Origin: Caulobacter sp. 602-2
Lineage (GTDB): Bacteria; Pseudomonadota; Alphaproteobacteria; Caulobacterales; Caulobacteraceae
Assembly (NCBI RefSeq): GCF_011043625.1
Contig: NZ_JAAKGT010000006.1
Coordinates: forward strand, 186,001 to 250,000
Direction of reading: 5' to 3'
DNA length: 64,000 nt
Below, piece by piece: positions 54,450 to 63,267 of the stretch. The notes beneath the pieces are model-generated. The model was not told the origin of the DNA. It made no database searches and saw only the letters and a program-made list of their open reading frames with translations. Made by a program: the position numbers and the translations under genes. Numbering within the stretch: position 1 is the stretch's first letter; every line of letters begins with the position of its first letter.

Positions 54450-55202
54450 CTAGGCTTCGCTCGCCGGATCAGAAGCTGCGGAGCGGTGCCAGATCGGTTC
54501 GGCCGTCGCGGCATAGTACGACTGAACGGCGTCCCAGGCCTCTTCGGCCGACGATACGAAACGGATCAGGTTCAGGTCGCGCCTGTCGATCATGCCGCGT
54601 TCGACCAGCGTCTCCCAGCCCACGGCGTTTCGCCAGAAGTTGGCGTCAAAGAGGACGATCGGAATGATCGGGATCCGGCCGGTCTGGATCAGCGTCAGGA
54701 CCTCAAACAGCTCGTCGAGCGTGCCAAAGCCGCCGGGGAAAACCGCGATCGCCCTCGCTCGAAGGACGAAGTGGAGCTTGCGGAGCGGAAAGTTCTCGAA
54801 CTGGAAGGTCAGCTCCGGCGTGACGAACGGATTGGGACCATCCTCCCAGGGGACTGCGACGCCTAGGCCGATCGAGGCGCTGCCGACGTCGGCGGCGCCC
54901 CGGTTGGCCGCTTCCATGATCGATGGTCCAGCGCCCGAGCAGACGACGAACTGGCGTCGCCCGTCCTCGTCCGGCGGCGATGCGCTGGCAAGGCGTGCTA
55001 GCGCCCGGGCCTCTTCGTACGGGGAGCGCCGATCCTTCACGATCAAAAGGCTATCGATCGGCGGGGTTCTCGCCGAGCCGAAGATCACGAACGTCGAGGC
55101 GACCCTGGCGTTGTCGAGCAGGATTTCCGGCGCCAGCAGTTCGCGCTGGAACAGAGCGTCTCGCTCGTCCGAGATCGAGCGTTCTTCCGGCGTGGTCAAC
55201 AT
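54450..55202 (-). CDS. LOG family (TIGR00730) Rossmann-fold nucleotide phosphoribohydrolase-like protein
   Basis: 250 residues. LOG/lysine-decarboxylase-like signature PGGFGTLDELFEVLTLIQTGRIPIIPIVLFD with the catalytic PGGxGTxxE (about 155-163). The upstream motifs FVIFGSARTPP and SGAGPSIMEAANRGAADVG form the nucleotide pocket. Homologues cleave ribose-5-phosphate from AMP-type nucleotides (cytokinin activation in plants and plant-associated bacteria). The conserved LRKLHFVLRARA segment is present. It lies downstream of the STN receptor cluster but behind a terminator, so it is probably a separate unit. Confidence 0.9.
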   Translation of the reverse strand: MLTTPEERSISDERDALFQRELLAPEILLDNARVASTFVIFGSARTPPIDSLLIVKDRRSPYEEARALARLASASPPDEDGRRQFVVCSGAGPSIMEAANRGAADVGSASIGLGVAVPWEDGPNPFVTPELTFQFENFPLRKLHFVLRARAIAVFPGGFGTLDELFEVLTLIQTGRIPIIPIVLFDANFWRNAVGWETLVERGMIDRRDLNLIRFVSSAEEAWDAVQSYYAATAEPIWHRSAASDPASEA

Positions 55203-55215
55203 GGTGCGGCTCTCA

Positions 55216-55248
55216 GGAAAATGCCCCCGGCGCGACTGCGCCGAGGGC
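55216..55248 (-). terminator. Rho-independent terminator after the second STN receptor
   Basis: On the minus strand GCCCTCGGCGC, loop AGTC, GCGCCGGGGGC (55248-55223, one wobble), followed by ATTTTCC. Confidence 0.75.
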
Positions 55249-55324
55249 TTGGTCGATGGCGCGGCGCTCCGATCCCGCTCTAGGTGCGGGATCGAATACG
55301 ACGCCAGGCAGCTGGCGGAGTGGA

Positions 55325-58162
55325 TCAGAACCGCGCCTTGGTTGAGATGAAGACGTCGCGGCCGCGGACGTCGTAGGCGCTCGGATAGGTGTTGCCCTGA
55401 TCTTGGTTTGACCCAAGGACCGGCGCCGGCTCGTCGAGCAGGTTGTTGATCCCGGCGGTAATCCGAACCTGGTTGGCGAAGGCGTAGGACACCGAGAGAT
55501 CATACAGATTGTAGGCGTCGATCTTCTCCACGGCGTAGGTCGTCGAGGGATCGCCGTCCTTGACCGCGCCGAGATGACGCCAGCGAAGGCTCGTCGTCAG
55601 CGGGCCGTCCTGCCAGGCGAGGGTCGAAACCCACTTTTGCTTGGCCTGCAGCGTGCCCGTCGACGAGCTGAACTTGCCGGCCAGGTCGATGAGCGAGGAG
55701 GACGCGCCGCCAGTCCGCAGCTCGTTCTTGTCGGTATAGGCTCCCGTCACCGACACCTGCAGAAGGCTGCGATCGGAGAACGCTCCGAACGCAAGCGGTC
55801 GGCTGTAGTCGGCCCGCAGGTCCCAGCCGGATGTCTTCTGAGAGGCGAGATTGCTGTTGGGCGTGGCGGCGATCTGGCTCTGCAGGATCATGTCCGAGAC
55901 ATCGATCGAGAAGTGGCTGAGCGATGTGCTTAGGCCCGGCGCGGCGCTGGGCGTGAACACCGCGCCCAGGATGAGACTCTTGGAGGTCTCGGCCTTCAAA
56001 TAAGCGTTGCCGTTGAACCCGTACAGCTCCCCGAGGCTGGGCGCTCTGGTGCCGCGCTCGTAGCGTGCGACAAAGCCAATCTGCTGATTGGGGGCCCAGA
56101 ATCCGCCGAGGTCATAGGTGTAGGTCGAACCCACGGCGTCGAGCGAATAGTCCGAGTAGCGCAGGCCGCCGTCTACCTGCAGCAGGTCGATGAACGGACG
56201 ACCCGCGGCGATCGGGACCTCGAGCTGACCGAACACCTCGCGGACGTCGTAATGACCGTTGGCGGCGGTCGCAGCCGAGAAGCCGACGACATCGCCAGTC
56301 AGCAGAAGCGCGTCAGGCGTGTAGCGACCCGAGTTGCGACGATACTCGCCGCCGACGGTGACCGTGGCGTCCTTGGCGCCCAGGCCTAGGTTGAAGAGCT
56401 CGCCCTGGGTCGAGGCGTGCGCCACCGACAGGTCCGACTGCTCGTTGTTCTGCAGCACAACCGCGATGGAGCGAACCATCTCCGGAGTCAGGCTGCCGGG
56501 CCCGTAGATGTTGATCGTCGCCAGCTCCACCGCCTTGGTGAAGGCGGTCAGAGAAACCCCGCCTTGCTGGGTGTTGGCGTCGCGGGTCGAGGCATAGCTG
56601 AAATAGGCGTCATAGCTCCAACGTGGCGCCAGCTGGCCCTTCACGCCAAGCACGGCGCGCACCGCGCGGCGGTCGTACTCGCTCGTCCGTGCGCCGACCT
56701 CGCTGAGGCGGCGATAGATATCGAGGATCGCGACACCCGCGCCCGGCAGATAATAGTTGGTCGTGTAGGTCGTGTCGGGACGAACGCCGGTGGCGACGAA
56801 GGCGGCGCGAATGAGTTCTTCGTTCGCGTCGATGGCGGCGATGGCGGCGTTATCAGCCGCCGTGAAGAACTTGGCGTTAGCCGCGGTGTTGATGCGGAAG
56901 CGGCCGGTGATCTCCGTAGGTGCGAGCTGGGTGGTGACGGTGTTGCCCGAATAGGCCAGTTCGGCATAGGCGGTGATCTGCGGATTGACCTCGTATTCGC
57001 CGAAGGCGCCGATCGACCACCGGGTCTGGGGCGTCTGCAGGTAGATGTCGGGCGCGGCGTTGTAGCCGTCATCGACGGAGTAGTTTCGCGAGGTCGCGCC
57101 GGGAGCCGAGAATGTGGCGCCGAGGCTGCTGCCGAAGGTGGTGCCGGCGGCGCGGTTGACGACGACCGTCGGCACGCCGCGCGCGCCCGGAACGGTGATC
57201 GTCGGAGCGATGACGAAGCGACCGCCCGGTGTGCTCGTGGAGATCACCGGCGTCAGCTTGCCGCCTTGGTCGGCCAGCGGCACGCTCGAGACGGCGCGCT
57301 CGCCCTGCGAGATCGCACTGCGATCGAGGTACTCGCCGTAGGCCGTCAGATGGCCCTTACCGCCAGCGAAGTCGGTCCCGAGGGCCAGGTGTGCGGCGAA
57401 GCGTTCGCCATCGCCGCGTCCGGTCAAGCCGTAGTCAGCGCCGACCTCCAGGCCGTCGACCTTGCGCAGGCGGAAGTCGATCGCGCCCGCCAGGCCGTCC
57501 GTCCCCGCTTCGACGCCGCCGGCGCTCGATACGCCCTCGATGAGGAAGGTCGGGATGGTGTTCAGGTCCACGGTTTGAGACAGACCGCTTGGGATGTAGC
57601 GGCGACCATTGACCAGGACGAGGGTGCGGTTAGCGCCGAGGCCGCGCAGGTTGGCGGTGGCGGTCCCGTCACCGTCGCTGTTGGAGAAGGCGGTCTTGTC
57701 GCCGACGAACTGCGGCAGCGCGTTGAGCGCCTCCTCGGCGTTCAACGTCCCCCATCGCGGCAGGCCTTCACCAGACAGCAGGCGAGATGCATCGTCCTTT
57801 GCAGCCGAGCTGAGGATGCCGGAGACATTCTGGGCCTCGGCAGGGGGCGTCGCCGCGGTCGGCTTTGGCACCAGCTGCAACACGACGGTGGTCTGTTGGG
57901 TCGCGGCCAGGTCGGTGCCCGCCAGCATGCGCGCCAGCGCTTCCTCCGGCGTGAAGTCGCCCTTCACCGGGTTGACCGTGATCCGCCGCGCGCCCGCGGG
58001 CGGCTCGATGTACGGCTGGCCCGTCTGCAGGGCGAAGAGCCTCATCGCGCTCACCGCATCGACGGCGGGGATGTCGAAAGCGCGCTGTTGCGCCGCCGCC
58101 GGAAAGGCGCAGGTCATCAGGGCCAGAGCGGCGACGCCGCTGGCCAGTGTAAGCTTCCGCAT
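55325..58162 (-). CDS. TonB-dependent receptor with STN signalling domain (FecA-like), copy 1
   Basis: 945 residues from ATG 58162 (a second ATG lies at 58177; the frame to 58369 is not conserved). Signal LTLASGVAALALMTCAFPAAAQ. STN domain follows at about 25-98 (QRAFDIPAVDAVSAMRLFALQTGQPYIEPP...GDFTPEEALARMLAGTDL). The plug has LNALPQFVGDKTAFSNSDGDGTATANLRGLGANRTLVLVNGRRY, typical of receptors for non-iron substrates. The barrel ends RGRDVFISTKARF. The STN domain contacts FecR, so expression can respond to ligand binding. Separated from the hydrolase gene by 407 bp with a 15-bp inverted repeat and the ATGGCGGGA element. Confidence 0.93.
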   Translation of the reverse strand: MRKLTLASGVAALALMTCAFPAAAQQRAFDIPAVDAVSAMRLFALQTGQPYIEPPAGARRITVNPVKGDFTPEEALARMLAGTDLAATQQTTVVLQLVPKPTAATPPAEAQNVSGILSSAAKDDASRLLSGEGLPRWGTLNAEEALNALPQFVGDKTAFSNSDGDGTATANLRGLGANRTLVLVNGRRYIPSGLSQTVDLNTIPTFLIEGVSSAGGVEAGTDGLAGAIDFRLRKVDGLEVGADYGLTGRGDGERFAAHLALGTDFAGGKGHLTAYGEYLDRSAISQGERAVSSVPLADQGGKLTPVISTSTPGGRFVIAPTITVPGARGVPTVVVNRAAGTTFGSSLGATFSAPGATSRNYSVDDGYNAAPDIYLQTPQTRWSIGAFGEYEVNPQITAYAELAYSGNTVTTQLAPTEITGRFRINTAANAKFFTAADNAAIAAIDANEELIRAAFVATGVRPDTTYTTNYYLPGAGVAILDIYRRLSEVGARTSEYDRRAVRAVLGVKGQLAPRWSYDAYFSYASTRDANTQQGGVSLTAFTKAVELATINIYGPGSLTPEMVRSIAVVLQNNEQSDLSVAHASTQGELFNLGLGAKDATVTVGGEYRRNSGRYTPDALLLTGDVVGFSAATAANGHYDVREVFGQLEVPIAAGRPFIDLLQVDGGLRYSDYSLDAVGSTYTYDLGGFWAPNQQIGFVARYERGTRAPSLGELYGFNGNAYLKAETSKSLILGAVFTPSAAPGLSTSLSHFSIDVSDMILQSQIAATPNSNLASQKTSGWDLRADYSRPLAFGAFSDRSLLQVSVTGAYTDKNELRTGGASSSLIDLAGKFSSSTGTLQAKQKWVSTLAWQDGPLTTSLRWRHLGAVKDGDPSTTYAVEKIDAYNLYDLSVSYAFANQVRITAGINNLLDEPAPVLGSNQDQGNTYPSAYDVRGRDVFISTKARF

Positions 58163-58226
58163 GATGGTGTTGCCCATTAACGCCGGCTTTGCCGGCCCCA
58201 TCGGGTTGGAGGCGTGGTGATCGGTT

Positions 58227-58250
58227 TCCCGCCATCCGTTCATTAAAAAA
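58227..58250 (-). promoter_or_regulatory. Shared leader element, copy at STN receptor 1
   Basis: On the minus strand TTTTTT, 9 nt, ATGGCGGGA, then a region similar to the other STN receptor leader, 65 nt before the ATG. Candidate target of the FecI-like sigma factor. Confidence 0.5.
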
Positions 58251-58457
58251 TTTATTACCCGCAGCAGTCGCGGTGCATGTTGGCGCCGCAGCGGAGCAGC
58301 ATGTCGCCGCGTTTCACCGCAAGATATGCGCGGCCGCCCCAGGAGGAGACCGACGCGACGCCGTCGCATGCCCTCCGTGCTGATGAAATGGTGGAGGTGG
58401 GGCGTGGAACGGTGGGCGCGCGTCGGGCATCGGAGATGCGGTCCGTGCGCCCGGTCG

Positions 58458-58499
58458 ATGCGTCACGCGCCCAGGGGATCGGGAGGGCGCGTGACGCAT
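58458..58499. repeat. Perfect 15-bp inverted repeat
   Basis: ATGCGTCACGCGCCC (58458-58472), 12-nt loop, GGGCGCGTGACGCAT (58485-58499), between the hydrolase stop and the downstream receptor. No U-tract on the minus strand. Either a strong terminator-like hairpin or a paired regulator site. Confidence 0.6.
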
Positions 58500-58569
58500 G
58501 CCCGGCCCTGAACGCGGGCGCCTCCACGCCACATCACGTTCCGCCAAGCTTGGTGAGCCGGTTGGCGGT

Positions 58570-59793
58570 TCAGGCCGGCCAGACTGCCGACTGCGAAACG
58601 ACCCGATCGCCTTCGTCGCGGTTGTCGGTGACGACGACGCGGAAGCTCGAGCCGCCAGGCGCGACACGAACCACGAGGTGGCCGTCGCGCGAGGCCATTT
58701 TGTCAGTGAGCCACTTGTGAGCCAGCTCGTTGGCCGGCGACAGGCCGGTCGCGAAAACCTCGCGCGGACCAGGATAGAGACGCTGGCTGAGGATCCGCTC
58801 CAGAACGTCGCTGCTGGGGTGAGCCACATGCCAGCTGGGGATGATCCAGGCGCGTGGCTTCAGGGCGCGCACGACGTCGGGTCCTGTCGCGTCGAACATC
58901 CCATGATGGGCCGCGACCGCGACATCGACCTGACCGGCGACCTGCGCCGCCGGCGTCTCCACGTCACGCCAGGGGAGGGCGCCGTCAAAACTATGGCTGG
59001 TCAGGTCGCCGGCCGCGAAATAGCTGAAGGCGCCGTAGCGCAGCCGCAGCGCCGTCGACAGGGCGTTCTCGTCGGGCACGTCGCCGGCCGGCAGGCTTTC
59101 GATCGGCGGGAACAGCCGCCGCGTGGTCTCGCCCTGTCCGGTCCAGACCTCGCCATTGGCCGCCAGGTTGCGGATCTCCGCGCCGGCGAGCACCAGTTGG
59201 TCGGCGACACCGACGCGGAAGCGTTGGACCTTGCCGCCCGCGCGGATGCGATCGCGGACGAAGGCGACATAGTTGGTGGCGAACGGCGCCGACCAGGGCT
59301 TGGGAAAGGCGTAGTCGGGGAAGTCCCGATCGACGAGAAGATCGATCGGCAGCTGCGCGGCGACGTCCGTCACGCCGGTGAGCTTGTAGGCGCCGTTGGG
59401 CGACAGCGGCGTGTCCGGTCCGACGTCGCCGATATGGTCAGGGTGTAGGTGGGTGACCAGGAGGGCGCCCAGCGCCTTTCGCCCGGTGGCCGCCAGATGG
59501 CGCCGCGCGTAGCGCCCGATCCATTCGCCGGGCCGGCGCTCGGGGCCGGGGCGGATGTCCAGGCTGGCGGGGGGCGGCGTCGCCGTCGCCCCCGCATCGA
59601 TCATCAGGCTGGATCCGTCCGGCCCGATGATCAGCGTCGAGTCGCCCTTGCCCGTGGCGATGTGGTGGATGTCGAGGCCGCCGCGCCGCCAGGGACGCAG
59701 CGGCTGACCGACCACGTCGTCGGAGGACGGCGGCGCGGCCGCGCCCAGCGCCGCGGCGCCGAGCAACAGACCGCGCCGGGTCAGCGGGCTCAT
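58570..59793 (-). CDS. Tat-exported metallo-beta-lactamase-fold hydrolase (ComEC-like domain)
   Basis: 407 residues. Twin-arginine signal MSPLTRRGLLLGAAALGAAAP. The MBL fold begins LDIHHIATGKGDSTLIIGPDGSSLMIDAGATA, and the metal motif is THLHPDHIGD (H115, H117, D119, H120). Later ligands lie in FSYFAAGDLTS and VAVAAHHGMF, the arrangement of ComEC-type periplasmic MBL domains thought to cleave phosphodiesters or nucleic acid. Tat export suggests metal loading in the cytoplasm. The ATG overlaps the receptor stop (TGATG), so it is translated together with STN receptor 2. The substrate is unknown and may be what the receptors import. Confidence 0.85.
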   Translation of the reverse strand: MSPLTRRGLLLGAAALGAAAPPSSDDVVGQPLRPWRRGGLDIHHIATGKGDSTLIIGPDGSSLMIDAGATATPPPASLDIRPGPERRPGEWIGRYARRHLAATGRKALGALLVTHLHPDHIGDVGPDTPLSPNGAYKLTGVTDVAAQLPIDLLVDRDFPDYAFPKPWSAPFATNYVAFVRDRIRAGGKVQRFRVGVADQLVLAGAEIRNLAANGEVWTGQGETTRRLFPPIESLPAGDVPDENALSTALRLRYGAFSYFAAGDLTSHSFDGALPWRDVETPAAQVAGQVDVAVAAHHGMFDATGPDVVRALKPRAWIIPSWHVAHPSSDVLERILSQRLYPGPREVFATGLSPANELAHKWLTDKMASRDGHLVVRVAPGGSSFRVVVTDNRDEGDRVVSQSAVWPA

Positions 59794-62195
59794 CAGAAGC
59801 GCGCCGACAGCATGACGCCCACGGTGCGCGGCTCGCCCAGGTATTCGGCCAGCACGCCCTGGGTGGAAGGCGTCAGCACGAAGTCCACGTCGCCGAGGTT
59901 CTTGGCCCAGACCGTCGCCGTCCAGCGACCGTTGGCGCTCTCGTAGCCCAGCGACAGGTTAGTCAGGGCGTAGGACTCGATGTGCAGGTTCGCGTCCTTG
60001 GTCGCGCCCGTGTAGTAGCCGTCGGTATAGGCCCAGCTGAGCGCGCCGGTCAGGTAGCCGGCGTTGCTGAGCGGGAAATGGACGTCGGCCGCCAGCGAGC
60101 CCTTGTTGCGCGGCGACGAGCCCAGCGGATTACCGGTGTTCACCGCGCCGCCCGGGATGACGAAGTTGTCGTAGACCGTGTCGAGCAGGCCGTAGTTGGC
60201 CGACAGGTTCAGCCAGGTGATCGGACGCCAGGTCGCCTCGATTTCCGCCCCCTCGACCGTCGCCTGGCCGGCGTTGGTGATGGTCAGGATCCGGGTGACG
60301 TTGTTGAAGAACAGCTCCTGCTTGTCCTTGTAGTCCATGTGGAAGACCGACGCGTTGACCCGCAGCGTGTCGTTCAGCCACTGGGACTTCACGCCCAGCT
60401 CGTAGTTGGTGACGGTCTCGGGATCGAACGGCTTGGTGAGCGCCGAGATCACAGCCGCGTCGGTGTTGAAGCCGCCGGCGGTGTAGCCGCGGGTGATGCT
60501 GCCGTAGACCTTGAGGTCTTCCTTGGGCGACCAGGTCAGAACCGCGCGGGGCGTGACCTCGCTCCAGTCGGCTTTCAGGTCGCGACCGGTGAAGCTGCCC
60601 GTGGCCGGGTTGACCGCGTCGGTGCGAACGAGCGAAGCCGTCTTTTTATCCTGCGTGTAGCGCGCGCCGAGAACCAGATCGAAGGCCGCCGGCAGGTGAA
60701 GAGTGCCGTCGACGAAGACCGCGTAGCTCTTGGTTTTCACCGCTTGGTCGGTGAGGATATTGCTGGAGACGTTGCCCGTGACGGCCGCGAGGGTGCGGTT
60801 GCGCAGCTGACGCTTGGCATCCTCGTCGGCGTAGTAGACCCCGGCCACCAGGTCGCCGCGCGACCACTTGGGGCTGGCCCAGCGAACCTCCTGCGAGAAC
60901 AGCCCGACTTCGTCGACGTCCCGGCTGACCGACTGGGAATTGGTTCCGGTCAGGAAGCGATAGCTGACGCCGGTGCCCGAATAGTCCTCGCCCGACTGCG
61001 ACTTGCGATAGCCGGTGATGGCGGTGACCTGACCGACCGGCGCGTCCCAGTAGACGCGGCCCGAGGCGCCCCACTGGTTGCGCGCGAAGCCCTGCAGATA
61101 GCCAAGCTCCGAGGTGCGGCGATCGCCATCGGACCCGGCCCCCTTCGACGAGAGCGTGCGGCCGCCGTTGCTATCGTCGGAATAGTCGGCGCCGAGCAGC
61201 ACCTCGACCGTGTCGCTGGCCTTCAGCCGGGCCTGGCCACGCACGCTCTTGCTGTTGAGATCGTCCTGTTCGCGGCCGGTCAGGCGGTCCTTGCCGTACC
61301 CGCTGTGATCCTTGAACGAGCCTGCCAGGCGAAAAGCCAGGCGCTCGCCCGCCGCAAGATCGACGCGACCGTCGATCTGCCGCAGATCGTAATTGCCGGC
61401 CCCGACGCGAACCGAACCGGAGGTGTCGCCGAACGCGGGCTTGCCGGTGTCGAGCACGATCGCGCCGCCGGTGACGTTACGACCGAAGAGGGTGCCTTGC
61501 GGGCCCTTCAGAACCTGGACCGAGTTGAGGCCGTAGAGCTCGAAGGTCGCGGCGCTGTTGCGGGGGATGAAGAGGTCATCGAGCACGACCGCAACCGGCT
61601 TGTTGGCGCCGATCTGCGAGAAGGTGTTGGTCGCGCCGCGAATGGCGATCGTCGGGCTGCTCTGGTTGAAGGACGAGACCAGCAGGCCTGGCGTCAGGCG
61701 CGAAACGTCGCGCAGGCTCTCGACGCGATAGGTGTCCAGCGTGCGGCCCGAGAAGGCGGTCAGCGAGATCGGAACGCCCTGGGCGCTTTCCTCGCGCTTC
61801 TGGGCGGTGACGATGATGGTGTCCAACGCCGCCGGTTCGGCCGCCACGGCTTCAGCCGCCGCCGGCGTAGTCGCGCCGGTCGCCGGCGTGGGCGCGCGGC
61901 GCAGGACGATGACCCCATTGCTGTCCGAAGCGATTTCCAGCCCGGTGCCGGCGATCAGCTTGCGCAGCGCCGCCCGGGCGTCCATCGAGCCCTTCAGGGC
62001 CTGCGTGCGAATACCGCCCAGGCCGTCGGCCGGCGCCACGACCTGCAGGCCCGCCTGACGCGCGAAGGCCGAAATGGCGGGCGCGGCGTCCTGCGCCGGA
62101 AGGTCGAAGTTGCGTTGCTGCGCGGCGGCCGGCATGGCCACGGCGAGGATCGCCAGAGCGGCTGCGCCGCTGGCCAGGGTCTGCTTGAGCATCAT
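59793..62195 (-). CDS. TonB-dependent receptor with STN signalling domain, copy 2
   Basis: 800 residues from ATG 62195 (or 62192). Signal KQTLASGAAALAILAVAMPAAAQ, very like that of STN receptor 1. STN domain at about 25-103 (QRNFDLPAQDAAPAISAFARQAGLQVV...ALRKLIAGTGLEI). TonB box DTIIVTAQKREESAQGVPISLTAFSG. Plug with SPTIAIRGATNTFSQIGANKPVAVVLDDLF and LKGPQGTLFGRNVTGGAIV. Barrel ending PRTVGVMLSARF. The plug style is that of siderophore/heme and xenobiotic receptors. Directly downstream of fecR, it is the likely signalling partner of this FecIR pair. Confidence 0.94.
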   Translation of the reverse strand: MMLKQTLASGAAALAILAVAMPAAAQQRNFDLPAQDAAPAISAFARQAGLQVVAPADGLGGIRTQALKGSMDARAALRKLIAGTGLEIASDSNGVIVLRRAPTPATGATTPAAAEAVAAEPAALDTIIVTAQKREESAQGVPISLTAFSGRTLDTYRVESLRDVSRLTPGLLVSSFNQSSPTIAIRGATNTFSQIGANKPVAVVLDDLFIPRNSAATFELYGLNSVQVLKGPQGTLFGRNVTGGAIVLDTGKPAFGDTSGSVRVGAGNYDLRQIDGRVDLAAGERLAFRLAGSFKDHSGYGKDRLTGREQDDLNSKSVRGQARLKASDTVEVLLGADYSDDSNGGRTLSSKGAGSDGDRRTSELGYLQGFARNQWGASGRVYWDAPVGQVTAITGYRKSQSGEDYSGTGVSYRFLTGTNSQSVSRDVDEVGLFSQEVRWASPKWSRGDLVAGVYYADEDAKRQLRNRTLAAVTGNVSSNILTDQAVKTKSYAVFVDGTLHLPAAFDLVLGARYTQDKKTASLVRTDAVNPATGSFTGRDLKADWSEVTPRAVLTWSPKEDLKVYGSITRGYTAGGFNTDAAVISALTKPFDPETVTNYELGVKSQWLNDTLRVNASVFHMDYKDKQELFFNNVTRILTITNAGQATVEGAEIEATWRPITWLNLSANYGLLDTVYDNFVIPGGAVNTGNPLGSSPRNKGSLAADVHFPLSNAGYLTGALSWAYTDGYYTGATKDANLHIESYALTNLSLGYESANGRWTATVWAKNLGDVDFVLTPSTQGVLAEYLGEPRTVGVMLSARF

Positions 62196-62260
62196 GGTGT
62201 CGCCCCGAAGTTCGCCGGTCCCATGCCGGCCTCAACGGGGTGGAGCCTCGGTGACGAAAC

Positions 62261-62285
62261 TCCCGCCATGTCCTCCCCGAAAAAA
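62261..62285 (-). promoter_or_regulatory. Shared leader element, copy at STN receptor 2
   Basis: On the minus strand TTTTTT, 10 nt, ATGGCGGGA, about 66 nt before the receptor ATG, the same layout as at 58227-58250. GGAAC, a common ECF -35 core, adjoins the T-tract at 62287-62291. Confidence 0.5.
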
Positions 62286-62301
62286 GTTCCGTCGGTCGGC
62301 G

Positions 62302-63267
62302 TCAGCCGCGCGAGAGGCGCACCCCGTCTGCCTGCTCGACGGCCCGGAGGCCCAGACTCAAGGCCGCGGCCTTGGCGAACCCGTCCGGGTCGCTGGCCGA
62401 GAACAGACCTGTCATCTTGAGCCTGGCCACAGCCGGGTCGTCAATGAAGATGCGGCGATCCGAATAGCGCGCGAATTCGTCGGCCGCCTGGCCTAAGGTC
62501 AGGCCGGCGAGATCGATCTGGCCCTGTCGCCAAGCGAGGGCGCGGTCGACGGCGGCCGCCCCAACCTGTGTGGGTTGAAGGGCGCCGGCGTCGCCGACAT
62601 CGACGGCGTGCTCGGCCGCCAGTCGTACCGGCTTGCCTTGCGAGCCGCGCCATACCTCGACCACGCCTTCGCGAACGACGACCCCGACCTGACCGTCATC
62701 GCGGTTGCGAACCGTGAAGCTCGTCCCGACCGCGCGCACGCGCACTTGGCCGGCGACGACGACGAACGGACGCGCCGCGTCCTTGGCGACATCAAAGAGA
62801 GCTTCGCCGCGCAGCAGATCCACGCGTCGCATCTTGCTGTCGAAGACCGTGCGTATGGTGGTTTCGGTGTTGAGCGTCACCGCCGAACCATCCGAAAGCG
62901 GAGCGCGGCGAATGTCGCCCTTGGCGGTCTTGAGGCGGCCGCGCAGATTGAGCGCGCCGTAGCCCAGGAGGCCGATCACCGATGCGGTTGCCAGAACGCC
63001 GCCGCTGGCCAGGAGGCGCCGGCGCTCGTTCGCCTTGGCGGCCGGATGTGTCTTGGGAGCGAAATTCGATCCCAGGCCCTGTGCGCGATCGAGATGGACG
63101 CTGACCGCTAGCGCCTTGGCGTAGGCCCCGGCCCGGCGAGGATCCACGGCGGCCCAAGCCTCGAGCGCGGCCTGATCTTCGGCCGACAGCGGCCCGCGAT
63201 CGACGCGCGCGGCCCAGGCGGCCGCGGCGGCGTCAATTTCGGCGCTGGTCTCTTTGGTCGTGGTCAA
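62302..63267 (-). CDS. fecR: FecR-family anti-sigma / signal-transducing protein
   Basis: Inner-membrane link between STN receptor and ECF sigma factor. About 321 residues from a TTG at 63267; ATG 63306 is an alternative, and either start overlaps the sigma gene. N-terminal sigma-binding region IDAAAAAWAARVDRGPLSAEDQAALEAWAAVDPRRAGAYAKAL. One transmembrane helix LLASGGVLATASVIGLLGYGAL. Periplasmic FecR domain AKGDIRRAPLSDGSAVTLNTETTIRTVFDSKMRRVDLLRGEALFDVAKDAARPFVV. The C-terminus LAWRQGQIDLAGLTLGQAADEFARYSDRRI is a short secretin-and-TonB-like domain that meets the receptor STN. Confidence 0.92.
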   Translation of the reverse strand: MTTTKETSAEIDAAAAAWAARVDRGPLSAEDQAALEAWAAVDPRRAGAYAKALAVSVHLDRAQGLGSNFAPKTHPAAKANERRRLLASGGVLATASVIGLLGYGALNLRGRLKTAKGDIRRAPLSDGSAVTLNTETTIRTVFDSKMRRVDLLRGEALFDVAKDAARPFVVVAGQVRVRAVGTSFTVRNRDDGQVGVVVREGVVEVWRGSQGKPVRLAAEHAVDVGDAGALQPTQVGAAAVDRALAWRQGQIDLAGLTLGQAADEFARYSDRRIFIDDPAVARLKMTGLFSASDPDGFAKAAALSLGLRAVEQADGVRLSRG

